A stretch of DNA of 64,000 bases from JAOUEA01 sp963825635 (GTDB lineage: Bacteria > Actinomycetota > UBA4738 > HRBIN12). A program made the position numbers and the translations under genes. The notes under the pieces are model-generated. The model made no database searches. It had not been told where the DNA came from and saw only the letters and a list, made by a program, of their open reading frames with translations. The stretch covers positions 124,001-188,000 of the forward strand of contig CAWGTU010000001.1 in assembly GCA_963825635.1 (NCBI GenBank), written 5' to 3'. Positions 23,501 through 32,277 of this stretch are shown one piece after another (the first letter of the stretch is position 1; every line of letters starts with the position of its first letter).

Positions 23501-24889
23501 ATGGAGCCCCTGCCCGACGAGGCCCCCCCGGGCGCATACGGGGGCAGCCGGCTCACCAGCGATCTGGAGACCCCCGAGGCGCATGCGTTCGCCGGCCGGG
23601 GGGAGCTCGCGCCCGCCGAGCCCTGGGCGGATACCGGCTCGGTGGACGCCGAGATCCTGGCCGCGATCGCCGAGCAGTCCGACTGGATGACCGACGTGCT
23701 GTCCGAGCTCGTCCGTGCGCCCACGACCCTCGGCAACGAGGAACCGGGGCAGATCGTCGTCGAGGGCGCGCTCGCCGAGATCGGCCTCGAGCCGGTCGAC
23801 GTGCCGATGGACGGCGAGCGGATCCGCGCACATCCACTCGCCGCCCCGTTCGACTGGAACGTCGTCGGCAAGCGGAACGTCGTCTCCACGTGGATGCCCC
23901 GCGATGGCGACGCCGGTCGCTCGTTGATCCTGAATGGACATATCGACGTCGTGAGCCCTGAGCCCACGGCGCAATGGGGAGACCTCGACCCGTTCGGCGC
24001 CCATCGTGAAGACGGATGGATGGTGGGACGGGGAGCGGCTGATATGAAATGCGGCCTCGCGGCGATCCTCGGCGCGATCAAGGGACTGCGGGCCCTCGGT
24101 CTCGTCCCCCAGGCGCCGATCACGGTGGAGTCGGTCGTCGAGGAAGAATGCTCGGGGAACGGCACCTTGCAGACGCTGCTCGACGGGTACACGGCCGATG
24201 CCGCGGTGATCGCGGAGCCGTTCGGCGCCGCGATCACGACGTCGCAGGTGGGGGTGGTGTGGTTCAGCGTCCGGATCACGGGCGTGCCGGGACACGCCGC
24301 CGAGGGGCAGCACGCGACGAACGCGATCGAGAAGAGCCTCGCGGTGATCGGGGCGCTGCGATCGCTGGAGGCCGACCTGAACGCCGCCCCGCCACCGCCC
24401 TACGATCTGTTCACCCACCCCATCAACCTCAACGTCGGCACGATCAGAGGCGGCGACTGGGCCTCCACGGTGCCGGGTGAGTGTGAGACCGGCTATCGGA
24501 TCGCGATGTACCCGGAGATGACGGTCGACGGGTTGAAGGGCCGGATCGAGGCCGCGGTGCGCGAGGCAACGAGCGACCAGCCGGGCGCCGCCGAGGTCCG
24601 GTACAACGGGTTCTCGAGCGGCGGCTACGACATCCCCGACGACCATCCGCTGGTGGCGTCGCTGGCGCATGCCTTCACGACGCAGGCCGGAACGCCTCCG
24701 GCCCTCGTCTCCACCACCGGCACCACCGACGCTGCGGTCTTCGGCAACGTCGCCGGCATCCCTGCCGTCTGTTTCGGTCCCTACGCCGAGGCAGCGCACG
24801 GTGTGGGGGAACGGGTGTACCTTCCGTCCGTGGTGCAGACCGCCCAGGTACTGGGCCTCTTCGTCAGAGACTGGTGCAGCCTGACCTGA
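23501..24889 (+). CDS. M20 family metallo-hydrolase (ArgE/DapE type)
   Basis: 462 aa, cytoplasmic di-zinc amidohydrolase. Metal ligands and catalytic residues are visible: His and Asp in LILNGHIDVVSPEP, Asp in GRGAADMKCG, the Glu pair in VEEECSGNG, Glu in AVIAEPFG, and the C-terminal His in YAEAAHGVGER. The lid/dimerisation domain occupies the middle (GVPGHAAEGQHATNAIEK). Candidates are acetylornithine or succinyl-diaminopimelate deacylase or a dipeptidase; the context (ATP-grasp, C45 hydrolase) suggests a role in a specific amide pathway. The N-terminus is about 60 residues longer than ArgE. The ATG at 23501 follows a TACGCT box; an ATG at 23459 is in frame. Confidence 0.88.
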   Translation: MEPLPDEAPPGAYGGSRLTSDLETPEAHAFAGRGELAPAEPWADTGSVDAEILAAIAEQSDWMTDVLSELVRAPTTLGNEEPGQIVVEGALAEIGLEPVDVPMDGERIRAHPLAAPFDWNVVGKRNVVSTWMPRDGDAGRSLILNGHIDVVSPEPTAQWGDLDPFGAHREDGWMVGRGAADMKCGLAAILGAIKGLRALGLVPQAPITVESVVEEECSGNGTLQTLLDGYTADAAVIAEPFGAAITTSQVGVVWFSVRITGVPGHAAEGQHATNAIEKSLAVIGALRSLEADLNAAPPPPYDLFTHPINLNVGTIRGGDWASTVPGECETGYRIAMYPEMTVDGLKGRIEAAVREATSDQPGAAEVRYNGFSSGGYDIPDDHPLVASLAHAFTTQAGTPPALVSTTGTTDAAVFGNVAGIPAVCFGPYAEAAHGVGERVYLPSVVQTAQVLGLFVRDWCSLT

Positions 24890-26517
24890 TCGCGGCCATG
24901 GTGGTCGCGCTCGTCGTGCTGATCGTCGTCGCTCGTTGGTACGTGCGACGTGAGCAGTCGCGCGTGGGCCGGGTCAACGCTCCCGACGAGGCAACGGACG
25001 ACGCTCGGCCGCACGCACAGGAAGAGGCAGGGGCAGCCCCCGTGGCCGGCCGCCGCTCGGCGTCGGAGCCGCTCGTCGGCATCCCCGCGATCCGGCATCT
25101 CTTCCGGACGAACGAGGTGCCCGTGTACTTCGTCTCGGCGACGGCCTTCAACCTGCTCGGCATCGACCGCTGGGTCCGCAACTTCAAGTTCATCAACTAC
25201 TACGACTCCTTCGACGGATGGCATCCCAACGTCTTCGTCCCGAAGGAACAGAGTCCCCGGGCGTTCGAGTCGATCGAGGACATCTGCAACTACCTGCTCG
25301 GCCACAAGGAGGTCGTGGACTACGTGCGCGGCCGTGCCCAGGGCGGCAAGGTCGCGTTCCTGATGTTCGACGAGGAGACGGAGACCCTGGCGAAGGAGCT
25401 GGGGCTGGACGTGGCGTTCCCTCCTGCCGAGCTCCGGCATCGACTCGATTCCAAGATCGAGACCACCAGGCTGGCGAACGAGGCGGGGGTGCCGAGCGTG
25501 CCCAACGTCATGGGGCGGGCATCGACGTACGGCGAGGTGCTCGATCTGGCCCGTCGCGCGGGGCTCGGTGACGACCTCGTGATCCAGACGCCGTACGGCG
25601 ACTCGGGACAGACGACGTTCTTCGTCGCCGGCGAGTCCGACTGGAAGGCGGAGGAGGGGAAGATCGTCGGCCAGGATCTCAAGGTGATGCGACGCATCGA
25701 TCCGCGTGAGACCGCGATCGAGGGGGTCATCACCCGGCACGGCACGCTCGTCGGCCCGCTCATGGCGGAGCTCACCGGCTTCCCGGAGCTCACGCCCTAC
25801 GACGGCGGATGGTGCGGCAACGACGTGTTCCCCGAGGTGCTCTCGGCGGAGCAGCGGCTGCTCGCCCGAGAGCGCACGTACGCCGTCGGTGAACGTCTTC
25901 GGCAGGAGGGGTACCGCGGGTACTTCGAGCTCGATTTCCTCGCCGACGCGACCACGGGTGAGATGTACCTGGGCGAGCTGAACCCCAGGGTGACGGGGGC
26001 GAGCAGCATCACGAACGTGACCGCGGTCGCCTACGGCGACATGCCGCTGTTCCTGTTCCACCTGCTGGAGTTCATGGACGTGGAGTACGAGATCGACGTG
26101 GAGGAGCTGAACCGACGTTGGGCGCACCCCGGCAACCTCGACGAGTGGACGCAGTTCATCCTCAAACAGACGGAGGACTCGGTTGAGCTGATCACCCAGG
26201 CTCCGGCGTCCGGCATCTGGCGCATGGGAGACGACGGAGGCATCGGCTACGCCCGGCGCGACACCGACTGGCACACGGTCGCAGACGGGTCGGAGGCCTT
26301 CTACCTGCGCATCGCGACCGCCGGCGGCTACCGGTATCCGGGGGCCGACCTGGGTATCCTGGTCACGCGGGGGCGGTTCCTCGACGACGACCACGAGCTG
26401 GTCGACCGGGCCAGGTCGTGGATCACCGGTATCAAGTCGCAGTTCCGTAGCGTGCCGCCGCCCTCGGAGACGCCTCCCCCGGTCGAACCGGAGCCGTTCG
26501 GCTTCAAGATGCTCTAG
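24874..26517 (+). CDS. ATP-grasp ligase with N-terminal membrane anchor
   Basis: 547 aa. Residues 5-24 (LIAAMVVALVVLIVVARWYV) form one transmembrane helix; a polar linker to about 60 follows. The ATP-grasp region runs from about 180 (LDSKIETTRLANEAGVPSVP) with VIQTPYGDSGQTTFFVA as the ATP-lid strand. The metal-binding FELDFLADATTGEMYLGELNPR holds the E-x-N-x-R motif. It resembles biotin carboxylase/carboxylate-amine ligases, but no biotin domain is present. It should activate a carboxylate as acyl phosphate and join it to an amine. The GTG start overlaps the M20 gene by 16 bp; C45 follows after 19 bp. Confidence 0.85.
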   Translation: MQPDLIAAMVVALVVLIVVARWYVRREQSRVGRVNAPDEATDDARPHAQEEAGAAPVAGRRSASEPLVGIPAIRHLFRTNEVPVYFVSATAFNLLGIDRWVRNFKFINYYDSFDGWHPNVFVPKEQSPRAFESIEDICNYLLGHKEVVDYVRGRAQGGKVAFLMFDEETETLAKELGLDVAFPPAELRHRLDSKIETTRLANEAGVPSVPNVMGRASTYGEVLDLARRAGLGDDLVIQTPYGDSGQTTFFVAGESDWKAEEGKIVGQDLKVMRRIDPRETAIEGVITRHGTLVGPLMAELTGFPELTPYDGGWCGNDVFPEVLSAEQRLLARERTYAVGERLRQEGYRGYFELDFLADATTGEMYLGELNPRVTGASSITNVTAVAYGDMPLFLFHLLEFMDVEYEIDVEELNRRWAHPGNLDEWTQFILKQTEDSVELITQAPASGIWRMGDDGGIGYARRDTDWHTVADGSEAFYLRIATAGGYRYPGADLGILVTRGRFLDDDHELVDRARSWITGIKSQFRSVPPPSETPPPVEPEPFGFKML

Positions 26518-26536
26518 CGGCACCCGATAACCGACG

Positions 26537-27562
26537 ATGCCCATGATCCCGTTCACGTTCCGTGCGGTGGAAGAGCTCGAGCTCGGCCCGAAGTGGGCGG
26601 GCATCTTCGACGAGCGGTGGCCCCACTATCGTGAGTGGTTCCTGCGGGAGGGAGAGGCGGCGCGTCCCTCCTATGCGACGAGCGCGCGCATGCTGCGAGC
26701 CCACATGCCCGAGTTGGTGCCAGCGTACGAACGGGTCGTGGAGCTCGCCGGCGGTGGTGACCTCGCGGCGCGGATGCTGTCGTTGTACAAGCCGCCTCCC
26801 TACCTCGCGGCGTGCTCCCAGGGCGCCTGGGTCCGTGAGGGCGGTCCGGTGCTCGCCCGCAACTACGACTACGCACCGAGCCGCTTCGAGGGGCTGATCT
26901 GGTCCACCCGGCTCCTCCAGCGACGGGTGATCGGCACCTCCGACTGCCTGTGGGGACTGCTGGACGGCATGAACGACGCCGGCCTCGCGGTCTCGCTCAC
27001 GTTCGGCGGGCGGCGCGTGATGGGCGACGGGTTCGGCATCCCGATCGTCGTGCGGTACCTACTGGAGATCTGCGAGACGGTGGCACAGGCGCGCGAGACG
27101 ATCGCCCGACTGCCGTTCAGCCTGGCGCACAACCTCACGGTCGTCGATCGCGCAGGCGACGTGCTGACCGCCTACGTCTCCCCCGATCGTGAGCCGATCT
27201 TCCGCCCGTTCCCCGCGGCGACGAACCATCAGGGGCTGGTGGAATGGCCCGAGCAGGCCACGGCGACCCGCACGATCGAACGCGAGCAGTGCATCGTGCG
27301 GCTGCTCGAAGGGGATGCTCCCGACGTCGGATCCTTCGCCGATGCCTTCCTGCGGTCGCCGTTGTTCAGCACGTCGTACGCGAACGGATGGGGAACCCTC
27401 TACACGGCGGTCATCCAGGCCGGGGACGGCGTGGTCGACTATCGCTGGCCGACCCACGCATGGCGTCTCGGGTTCGAGGCCTTCACCGAGGGCGAGCACG
27501 TCGAGGTGCTCGCCGACGCCTCCCACGGCGGGGACGCCGCCGGGTCCGATCACGCCGGCTGA
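26537..27562 (+). CDS. C45-family Ntn-hydrolase (acyl-CoA:6-APA acyltransferase-like)
   Basis: 341 aa. The pattern LAACSQGAW followed by GGPVLARNYDY is that of C45/choloylglycine-type N-terminal nucleophile enzymes: the Cys would become the N-terminus after autocleavage and the Arg of ARNYDY lies in the pocket. Later motifs (GLLDGMNDAGLAVSLTFGG, NLTVVDRAGDV, TNHQGL, SYANGWGTLYTAV) agree. Unlike secreted penicillin acylases it has no signal peptide. It may hydrolyse or transfer an acyl group to or from the product of the neighbouring ligase. The start at 26537 gives MPMIPFTF; no strong Shine-Dalgarno. Confidence 0.85.
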   Translation: MPMIPFTFRAVEELELGPKWAGIFDERWPHYREWFLREGEAARPSYATSARMLRAHMPELVPAYERVVELAGGGDLAARMLSLYKPPPYLAACSQGAWVREGGPVLARNYDYAPSRFEGLIWSTRLLQRRVIGTSDCLWGLLDGMNDAGLAVSLTFGGRRVMGDGFGIPIVVRYLLEICETVAQARETIARLPFSLAHNLTVVDRAGDVLTAYVSPDREPIFRPFPAATNHQGLVEWPEQATATRTIEREQCIVRLLEGDAPDVGSFADAFLRSPLFSTSYANGWGTLYTAVIQAGDGVVDYRWPTHAWRLGFEAFTEGEHVEVLADASHGGDAAGSDHAG

Positions 27563-27568
27563 CGGGCG

Positions 27569-27973
27569 ATGCGGACCGAGACGTTCCGGCTGGACACGGG
27601 CGGACGCCGCGTGCACGACGTGACCGAGCGGGTGGCGAGGTTCGCGGCCGAGGTCGACGGCGACGGGTTGCTGCACGTGTTCGTGCCCCACGCCACCGCG
27701 GGCGTGGCGTTGATGGAGACCGGGAGCGGCTCGGAAACCGATCTCGACGAGCTGCTCGGGCGGGTATTCCCTCGTGACGATCGGTATGCGCACCGGCATG
27801 GCTCGGTCGGCCACGGCGGCGACCACCTGGTCCCCGTGTTCGTCTCGTCGTCGTTGAGCGTGCCCGTGGTCGGCGGAACGCTGCAGCTGGGGACCTGGCA
27901 GGCGATCGTGCTGATCGATCCGAACCGCGAGAACGACGTGCGCACCGTCCGTCTCAGTTTCCTGGCCGGCTGA
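27569..27973 (+). CDS. YjbQ/UPF0047 family protein
   Basis: 134 aa. Family signature residues are clear: VPHATAGVALMET, the acidic DLDELL, and the His-rich HRHGSVGHGGDHLVPVFVSSSLSVPV, ending in LGTWQAIVLIDPNRENDVR. Members have been reported to have weak thiamine-phosphate synthase activity, and the true role is unsettled. It starts 6 bp after the C45 stop, so it belongs to the same transcript as the M20/ATP-grasp/C45 genes. Confidence 0.9.
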   Translation: MRTETFRLDTGGRRVHDVTERVARFAAEVDGDGLLHVFVPHATAGVALMETGSGSETDLDELLGRVFPRDDRYAHRHGSVGHGGDHLVPVFVSSSLSVPVVGGTLQLGTWQAIVLIDPNRENDVRTVRLSFLAG

Positions 27974-27978
27974 GGTCG

Positions 27979-28374
27979 TTACAGGTACTGCCCGGGCGGA
28001 CGTTCCTCTCCGGGCGCCGACGAGACCGCCTGCACGTCTCGCTCTCGCAACAACACCAGGTCGTCACCGTCGAGTTCGACCTCCAGGCCCGACGAGGGCA
28101 GGAACAACACGCGGTCACCCTCCTTCGCGACCCGCACGTCCGGGCCGACGAGGGCCACGTCGCCCCACGCCAGGCGCCTCGGGGCCGGTGCCGCGGTCGC
28201 GGGGATCAGCAGTCCGCCCGCGCTCTTGCGTTCGCCGCTGTCGGGAGTGCGCACGACCAGGCGGTCGCCGGTCAGCCGGATCGACGATCCGTCGCTGCCC
28301 TTCCTCACCCGGGGTTTCCGCTTCGCGGGTGACTTGGCGTTGGTCTTCTTCGACGCGCTCTTGGTCTCAGCCAT
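27979..28374 (-). CDS. GroES-like protein with basic N-terminal tail
   Basis: 131 aa. Residues 1-28 are a Lys/Arg/Ser-rich tail (KSASKKTNAKSPAKRKPRVRK). The rest follows the Cpn10 barrel: IRLTGDRLVVRT, a mobile-loop region SAGGLLIPATA, then WGDVALVGPDV and VAKEGDRVLFLPSSGLEVELDG. The loop keeps a hydrophobic tripeptide (LLI in place of the usual IVL), so GroEL binding is plausible. The tail is unusual for GroES and suggests nucleic-acid or surface contact. It is not next to groEL. The ATG at 28374 sits 8 nt after TACACT; the open frame upstream is not GroES-like. Confidence 0.8.
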   Translation of the reverse strand: MAETKSASKKTNAKSPAKRKPRVRKGSDGSSIRLTGDRLVVRTPDSGERKSAGGLLIPATAAPAPRRLAWGDVALVGPDVRVAKEGDRVLFLPSSGLEVELDGDDLVLLRERDVQAVSSAPGEERPPGQYL

Positions 28375-28382
28375 GTCGGGGG

Positions 28383-28409
28383 AGTGTAGCGAGCGCGACC
28401 CGGTACGAT
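28383..28409. promoter_or_regulatory. Closely spaced divergent -10 boxes
   Basis: Minus strand TACACT (28388-28383) lies 8 nt before the GroES-like ATG at 28374. Plus strand TACGAT (28404-28409) lies 8 nt before the methyltransferase ATG at 28418. Both messages would be leaderless and the two start sites are about 43 bp apart. Confidence 0.4.
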
Positions 28410-28417
28410 GCCTCGCC

Positions 28418-29278
28418 ATGGAAGCCCGGCGGGTGCTCGCCCGCGCCGTGAAGCGGCTCAAAGCCTCGCCCGCGATCGATCACTGGCAGAAGGGACGGGA
28501 ACGCATCGAGGCCGAGGATCTCTTGATGCACGTGCTGGGTCACGATCCGGCACCCGACGACGACGTGTCGGGTAAGGACCGCCGTCGGTTCGAGGCGTTG
28601 GTCGAGCGGCGGGCCGAGGGCGAGCCGATCCCCTACATCAAGGGCTACGCGGAATTCCGCGGCATCGAGCTGCTGACGAAGCCGGGTGTCTTCGTGCCGA
28701 GGGATTCGTCGGAGTTCCTTGCGGAACAGGCGATCAGGCGCCTGCGCCGACGGAAGCATCCGGTGCACGTCGACCTCGCCACCGGCGGTGGCACGATCGC
28801 GCTGGCCGTCGCCGATGAGGTGCCGAATGCCGAGGTCTGGGGCACCGACGTGGCGGGCGACGCGGTGCGCCTCGCGCGGAAGAACGCCAGGACGCTGGAG
28901 CTCGCGGCTCGGTTCGAGGTCGGCGACCTGTTCGACGGGCTCCCGAAGCGATTGCGGGGGTCGGTCGACGTGATCACGCTGCATCCGCCCTATGTGCCGG
29001 CCGGCGAGATCGACGACCTGCCCGACGAGATCCGCGACTGGGAGCCCCCGCACACCCTGACCGATCACAGCACCGACGGCCTCGGGCTGATCGGCCGCAC
29101 CGTGGGAGAGTCGCCGGGGTGGCTGCGAACGAACGGGTGGCTGTTGACGGAGGTGAGCCCCGACCGGGTCAAAGAGGTCAAGCGCGTGTACACGGCCGGG
29201 GGGTTCCGCGACGTGCAGAGCACAAAGGGCGGGGAGCTCAAGGTGACCCGGGTGATCGTGGGCCGACGGCCGCGATGA
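28418..29278 (+). CDS. PrmC/HemK-like methyltransferase with HPPY motif
   Basis: 286 aa. It has the N-terminal helical region of PrmC (EAEDLLMHVLG), the GEPIPYIKGYAEFRGIEL segment, VFVPRDSSEFLAEQA (the region before motif I), SAM motif I HVDLATGGGTIALAVA and WGTDVAGDAVRLA. The catalytic NPPY of PrmC, which methylates glutamine in GGQ of release factors, is replaced by HPPY in VDVITLHPPYVPAG. The Asn normally contacts the amide nitrogen, so substrate or activity may differ. Classical prmC sits beside prfA; here it is followed by an S9 peptidase with ATGA overlap. Confidence 0.8.
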   Translation: MEARRVLARAVKRLKASPAIDHWQKGRERIEAEDLLMHVLGHDPAPDDDVSGKDRRRFEALVERRAEGEPIPYIKGYAEFRGIELLTKPGVFVPRDSSEFLAEQAIRRLRRRKHPVHVDLATGGGTIALAVADEVPNAEVWGTDVAGDAVRLARKNARTLELAARFEVGDLFDGLPKRLRGSVDVITLHPPYVPAGEIDDLPDEIRDWEPPHTLTDHSTDGLGLIGRTVGESPGWLRTNGWLLTEVSPDRVKEVKRVYTAGGFRDVQSTKGGELKVTRVIVGRRPR

Positions 29279-31248
29279 GCGAGCCGCTCGTGGCGCCGTA
29301 CGGGTCGTGGCCCTCCCCGGTGACCCCGCGGATGCTCGCCGTGTCGTCGGTGTCGCTGTCGGAGCCCTGGATCGACGACGGGGCCGTGTATTGGCATGAG
29401 GATCGTCCGGCAGATGGGGGTCGCGGCGTCATCGTGCGCGGTGGTCCTTGGTCGACTCCTGTCGACGTCACACCCGAGGGTTTCAACGTGCGGTCGCGCG
29501 TGCACGAATACGGAGGGGGCGCCTGGTGTGTTCGCACGGGCGTCGTCGTCTTCTCCCACGACGACGATCGCCGTCTCTATCGGCAGGACCCCCACGAGGC
29601 GCCGGTTGCGATCACGCCTGACACCGGCGGCCTGCATCGCTACGCCGACGGACGGATCAGCGCCGAGGGTGATCGCTGGTTCGGTGTCCGGGAGCGGCAC
29701 GCGGCGTCGGGGCGGGTCGCCGACGTGGTCAACGAGTTGGTGGTGCTCCCGGTCGACGGATCTCGCGACCCGCTCACGATCGCCGGGGGTCGCGACTTCT
29801 ACTCCACGCCACGCATCTCGCCCGACGGTCGTCGGCTCTCGTGGCTGAGCTGGAACCTGCCGTGGATGCCGTGGGACGGGTGCGAGCTGTGGGTCGCGGA
29901 CCTGGCGTCCGACGGCTCCCTCTCCGACGAGCGTCGGGTGGCCGGCCGAGACGGTCAGGAGTCGATCTGGCAACCCAGCTGGAGCCCGGCCGGCGATCTC
30001 GTCTTCGCGAGTGACCGCTCAGGGTGGTGGAACCTCGAGCGCCTCGCCGACGACGACCGTGTGGCGCTGTATCCTGCCGAGTCGGAGTTCGGTTATCCCC
30101 AGTGGGTGATGAACGAGACGTCGTTCGGGTTCCTGGACGACGGGCGCATCGCCTGCTGGTACGGGGATCGAGGCGTGCAACATCTCGCCGTGCTCGACGG
30201 CGGGACAGGTGAGCTGTTGGACCTCGATCTGCCGTTCTCGTCGTTCGAACATGGCCCGAGCATCGCTGCGGCCGGCGATTCCATCGCGTTCATCGCGGGC
30301 GGACCCGACATCCCCGCGCAGGTGGTATGGCTCGACTTCGGGTCCCGCTCGGTGGAGGTGCTGCGTGAGAGCCTCGACATGCCGATCGACGCCTCGTTCG
30401 TGTCGATCCCCCGTCAGATCGAGTTCCCGACCGACGGCGATGTGACGTCGTTCGCGCACGTCTACGCGCCGACGAACCCGAACGTCGTGGCTCCGCACGG
30501 GGAGCTCCCGCCCCTGATCGTGATGAGCCACGGCGGACCGACGGGGGAGGCGACGGCGACGTTGGACCTCGCGATCCAGTTCTGGACCACACGCGGGTTC
30601 GCCGTCGTCGACGTCAACTACGGAGGCTCGACGGGGTTCGGGCGGGTCTACCGGCAGCGGTTGAACGGCAACTGGGGTGTCGTCGACACCGCCGACTGCA
30701 TCAATGCGGCGCGCTTCCTGGTCGACGCCGGCGAGGTCGACGGGGAACGGTTGGTGATCCGTGGTGGCAGCGCAGGGGGGTATACAACGTTGTGCGCGCT
30801 GACCTTCCACGACGACTTCGCGGCGGGCGCCAGTCGCTACGGCATCAGTGACCTCGAGCCGTTCGCGACGGGCGATACGCACAAGTTCGAGTCTCGGTAC
30901 GAGCACTCCCTCGTCGGGCCGTGGCCCGAGGCCGCCGATCTGTATCGGGCGCGGAGCCCGATCCATTCCGTGGACCTGCTGTCGACGCCGATGCTGTTGC
31001 TACAGGGTGCCGAGGACGTGGTGGTGCCGCCGTCGCAGGCCGAGGTCATGGTGGGGGCGCTCCGGGCGAAGAGGCTGCCGTACGCGTACCTGCTGTTCGA
31101 GGGGGAGCAACACGGGTTCCGCATGGCGGCGACGATCGAGCGAGCGTACGAGGCCGAGCTGTCGTTCTACGGCCAGGTGCTGGGCTTCACGCCCGCGGAC
31201 GACATCCCGGTGCTGCCGATCGAGAACCTGGATGACCCGGTCACGTGA
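29275..31248 (+). CDS. S9C-type prolyl oligopeptidase family peptidase
   Basis: 657 aa. N-terminal propeller (SVSLSEPWIDDGAVYWHEDR, repeated W-x-x-D-G-type blades) and C-terminal alpha/beta hydrolase from about 400. Triad: Ser499 in IRGGSAGGYTTL, Asp581 in GAEDVVVPPSQ, His613 in EGEQHGFR. Length and the GGPTGEA oxyanion region fit dipeptidyl/acyl-aminoacyl peptidases (S9C). The ATG at 29275 overlaps the methyltransferase stop (ATGA). It has low identity to the S9 enzyme at 15-17 kb, so the two are separate paralogues. Confidence 0.9.
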   Translation: MSEPLVAPYGSWPSPVTPRMLAVSSVSLSEPWIDDGAVYWHEDRPADGGRGVIVRGGPWSTPVDVTPEGFNVRSRVHEYGGGAWCVRTGVVVFSHDDDRRLYRQDPHEAPVAITPDTGGLHRYADGRISAEGDRWFGVRERHAASGRVADVVNELVVLPVDGSRDPLTIAGGRDFYSTPRISPDGRRLSWLSWNLPWMPWDGCELWVADLASDGSLSDERRVAGRDGQESIWQPSWSPAGDLVFASDRSGWWNLERLADDDRVALYPAESEFGYPQWVMNETSFGFLDDGRIACWYGDRGVQHLAVLDGGTGELLDLDLPFSSFEHGPSIAAAGDSIAFIAGGPDIPAQVVWLDFGSRSVEVLRESLDMPIDASFVSIPRQIEFPTDGDVTSFAHVYAPTNPNVVAPHGELPPLIVMSHGGPTGEATATLDLAIQFWTTRGFAVVDVNYGGSTGFGRVYRQRLNGNWGVVDTADCINAARFLVDAGEVDGERLVIRGGSAGGYTTLCALTFHDDFAAGASRYGISDLEPFATGDTHKFESRYEHSLVGPWPEAADLYRARSPIHSVDLLSTPMLLLQGAEDVVVPPSQAEVMVGALRAKRLPYAYLLFEGEQHGFRMAATIERAYEAELSFYGQVLGFTPADDIPVLPIENLDDPVT

Positions 31249-31337
31249 GCGATGGGCCGAACGGCCCGAACCGCTCCGTCGCCGCGAGGCGAACATCTCT
31301 GGAGAGAGTCGTTGAGTCGTGCCCTGAAAGGACCCCG

Positions 31338-32000
31338 ATGACGAACGCGACGAAGTCCAAGCAGCGATCCGGCCGGCAGACGAAGGCAGAGCGCCGGCGG
31401 GAGCAGGAACGACGGGCCGCCCGGCAGCGGCTCCTCTGGGTCGTGGTCGCGGTGGTCGCGGCGATCACCGTCGTGGGGGCACTGCTCCTGAGCGGTGGCG
31501 ACGAGGAGGGCGATGGGCAGACCGCGGCCCCCGCCGACGCCGTCTCGATCGATCGAGCGGCGGGTCCGCAGCTCGAGATCGGTGATCAGGTGCCGGCGTT
31601 CTCGGCTCCCGGCCTCGACGGGGGCACCGTCTCGTGGAGCGACTACGAGGGCTCACCGACGGTGCTCGTCGTGTGGGCGTCGTGGTGCCCGCACTGCCAG
31701 GCGGAGCTGCCGATCCTGGTCCCGGCGACCCAGGCACGTGAGGGCGTCGAGCTCGTCAGCGTGACCACCGCGATCGGACAGAACCCCGGACCCACGCCAT
31801 CGGAGTTCCTCGCCGACGAGGGCCTGACCATGACGACCGCGGTCGACGACGAAGCCGGCACGTTGCTGCAGGGGCTCGGCGTCTCGAGCTTCCCGACGGT
31901 CTACTACGTGAACGCCGACGGCACGGTGGCGAACGTCAGCATCGGCGAGTCGCCCGAAGGTGCGATCGAGGCGAGCCTCGACGAGCTGCAGGCGGGGTAG
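31338..32000 (+). CDS. Membrane-anchored thioredoxin-fold protein (TlpA/ResA-like)
   Basis: 220 aa. A long basic N-terminus (KSKQRSGRQTKAERRREQER) precedes one transmembrane helix (about residues 35-55), so the C-terminal domain is outside. The thioredoxin fold starts about 85 (LEIGDQVPAFSAPGLDGGTV) with active site WASWCPHCQ and cis-Pro region SSFPTVYYV. Likely a thiol-disulfide reductase for extracytoplasmic or cytochrome maturation. AAAGGA lies 7 nt before the ATG. A 13-bp hairpin ends the transcript. Confidence 0.88.
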   Translation: MTNATKSKQRSGRQTKAERRREQERRAARQRLLWVVVAVVAAITVVGALLLSGGDEEGDGQTAAPADAVSIDRAAGPQLEIGDQVPAFSAPGLDGGTVSWSDYEGSPTVLVVWASWCPHCQAELPILVPATQAREGVELVSVTTAIGQNPGPTPSEFLADEGLTMTTAVDDEAGTLLQGLGVSSFPTVYYVNADGTVANVSIGESPEGAIEASLDELQAG

Positions 32001-32024
32001 CGGACCGATCGTGGAAGGGGGTCC

Positions 32025-32054
32025 GCGGGGGCCGGGCCGAAGCCCGGCCCCCGC
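32025..32054 (+). terminator. Terminator hairpin after the thioredoxin gene
   Basis: GCGGGGGCCGGGC at 32025-32037, loop CGAA, GCCCGGCCCCCGC at 32042-32054: a perfect 13-bp stem 25 bp after the stop. The remaining gap to 32277 shows no gene; it should hold the promoter of the binding-protein gene (a TATACG near 32205 is the best -10 candidate). Confidence 0.85.
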
Positions 32055-32277
32055 GCCGGAGAGGGGGCGCAACCTCTCGGCACCAGGGAGCCTCGCACGC
32101 CCGCGTGAACGCGCGATGAACCCGGCGGGGCGCTCCGTCGAAGTCTGGTCTCTCGCGCGGGGCGCCGTCCTGCCCTCGGGCAACCTTCGAGGTCCCTTCC
32201 ACGCGTATACGGGTTGTTGGACCCCCGGTGGTTCCGGTGGGAGCATCTGTGCGCCTTTTGAGAGAGGGGGTTCGCGC

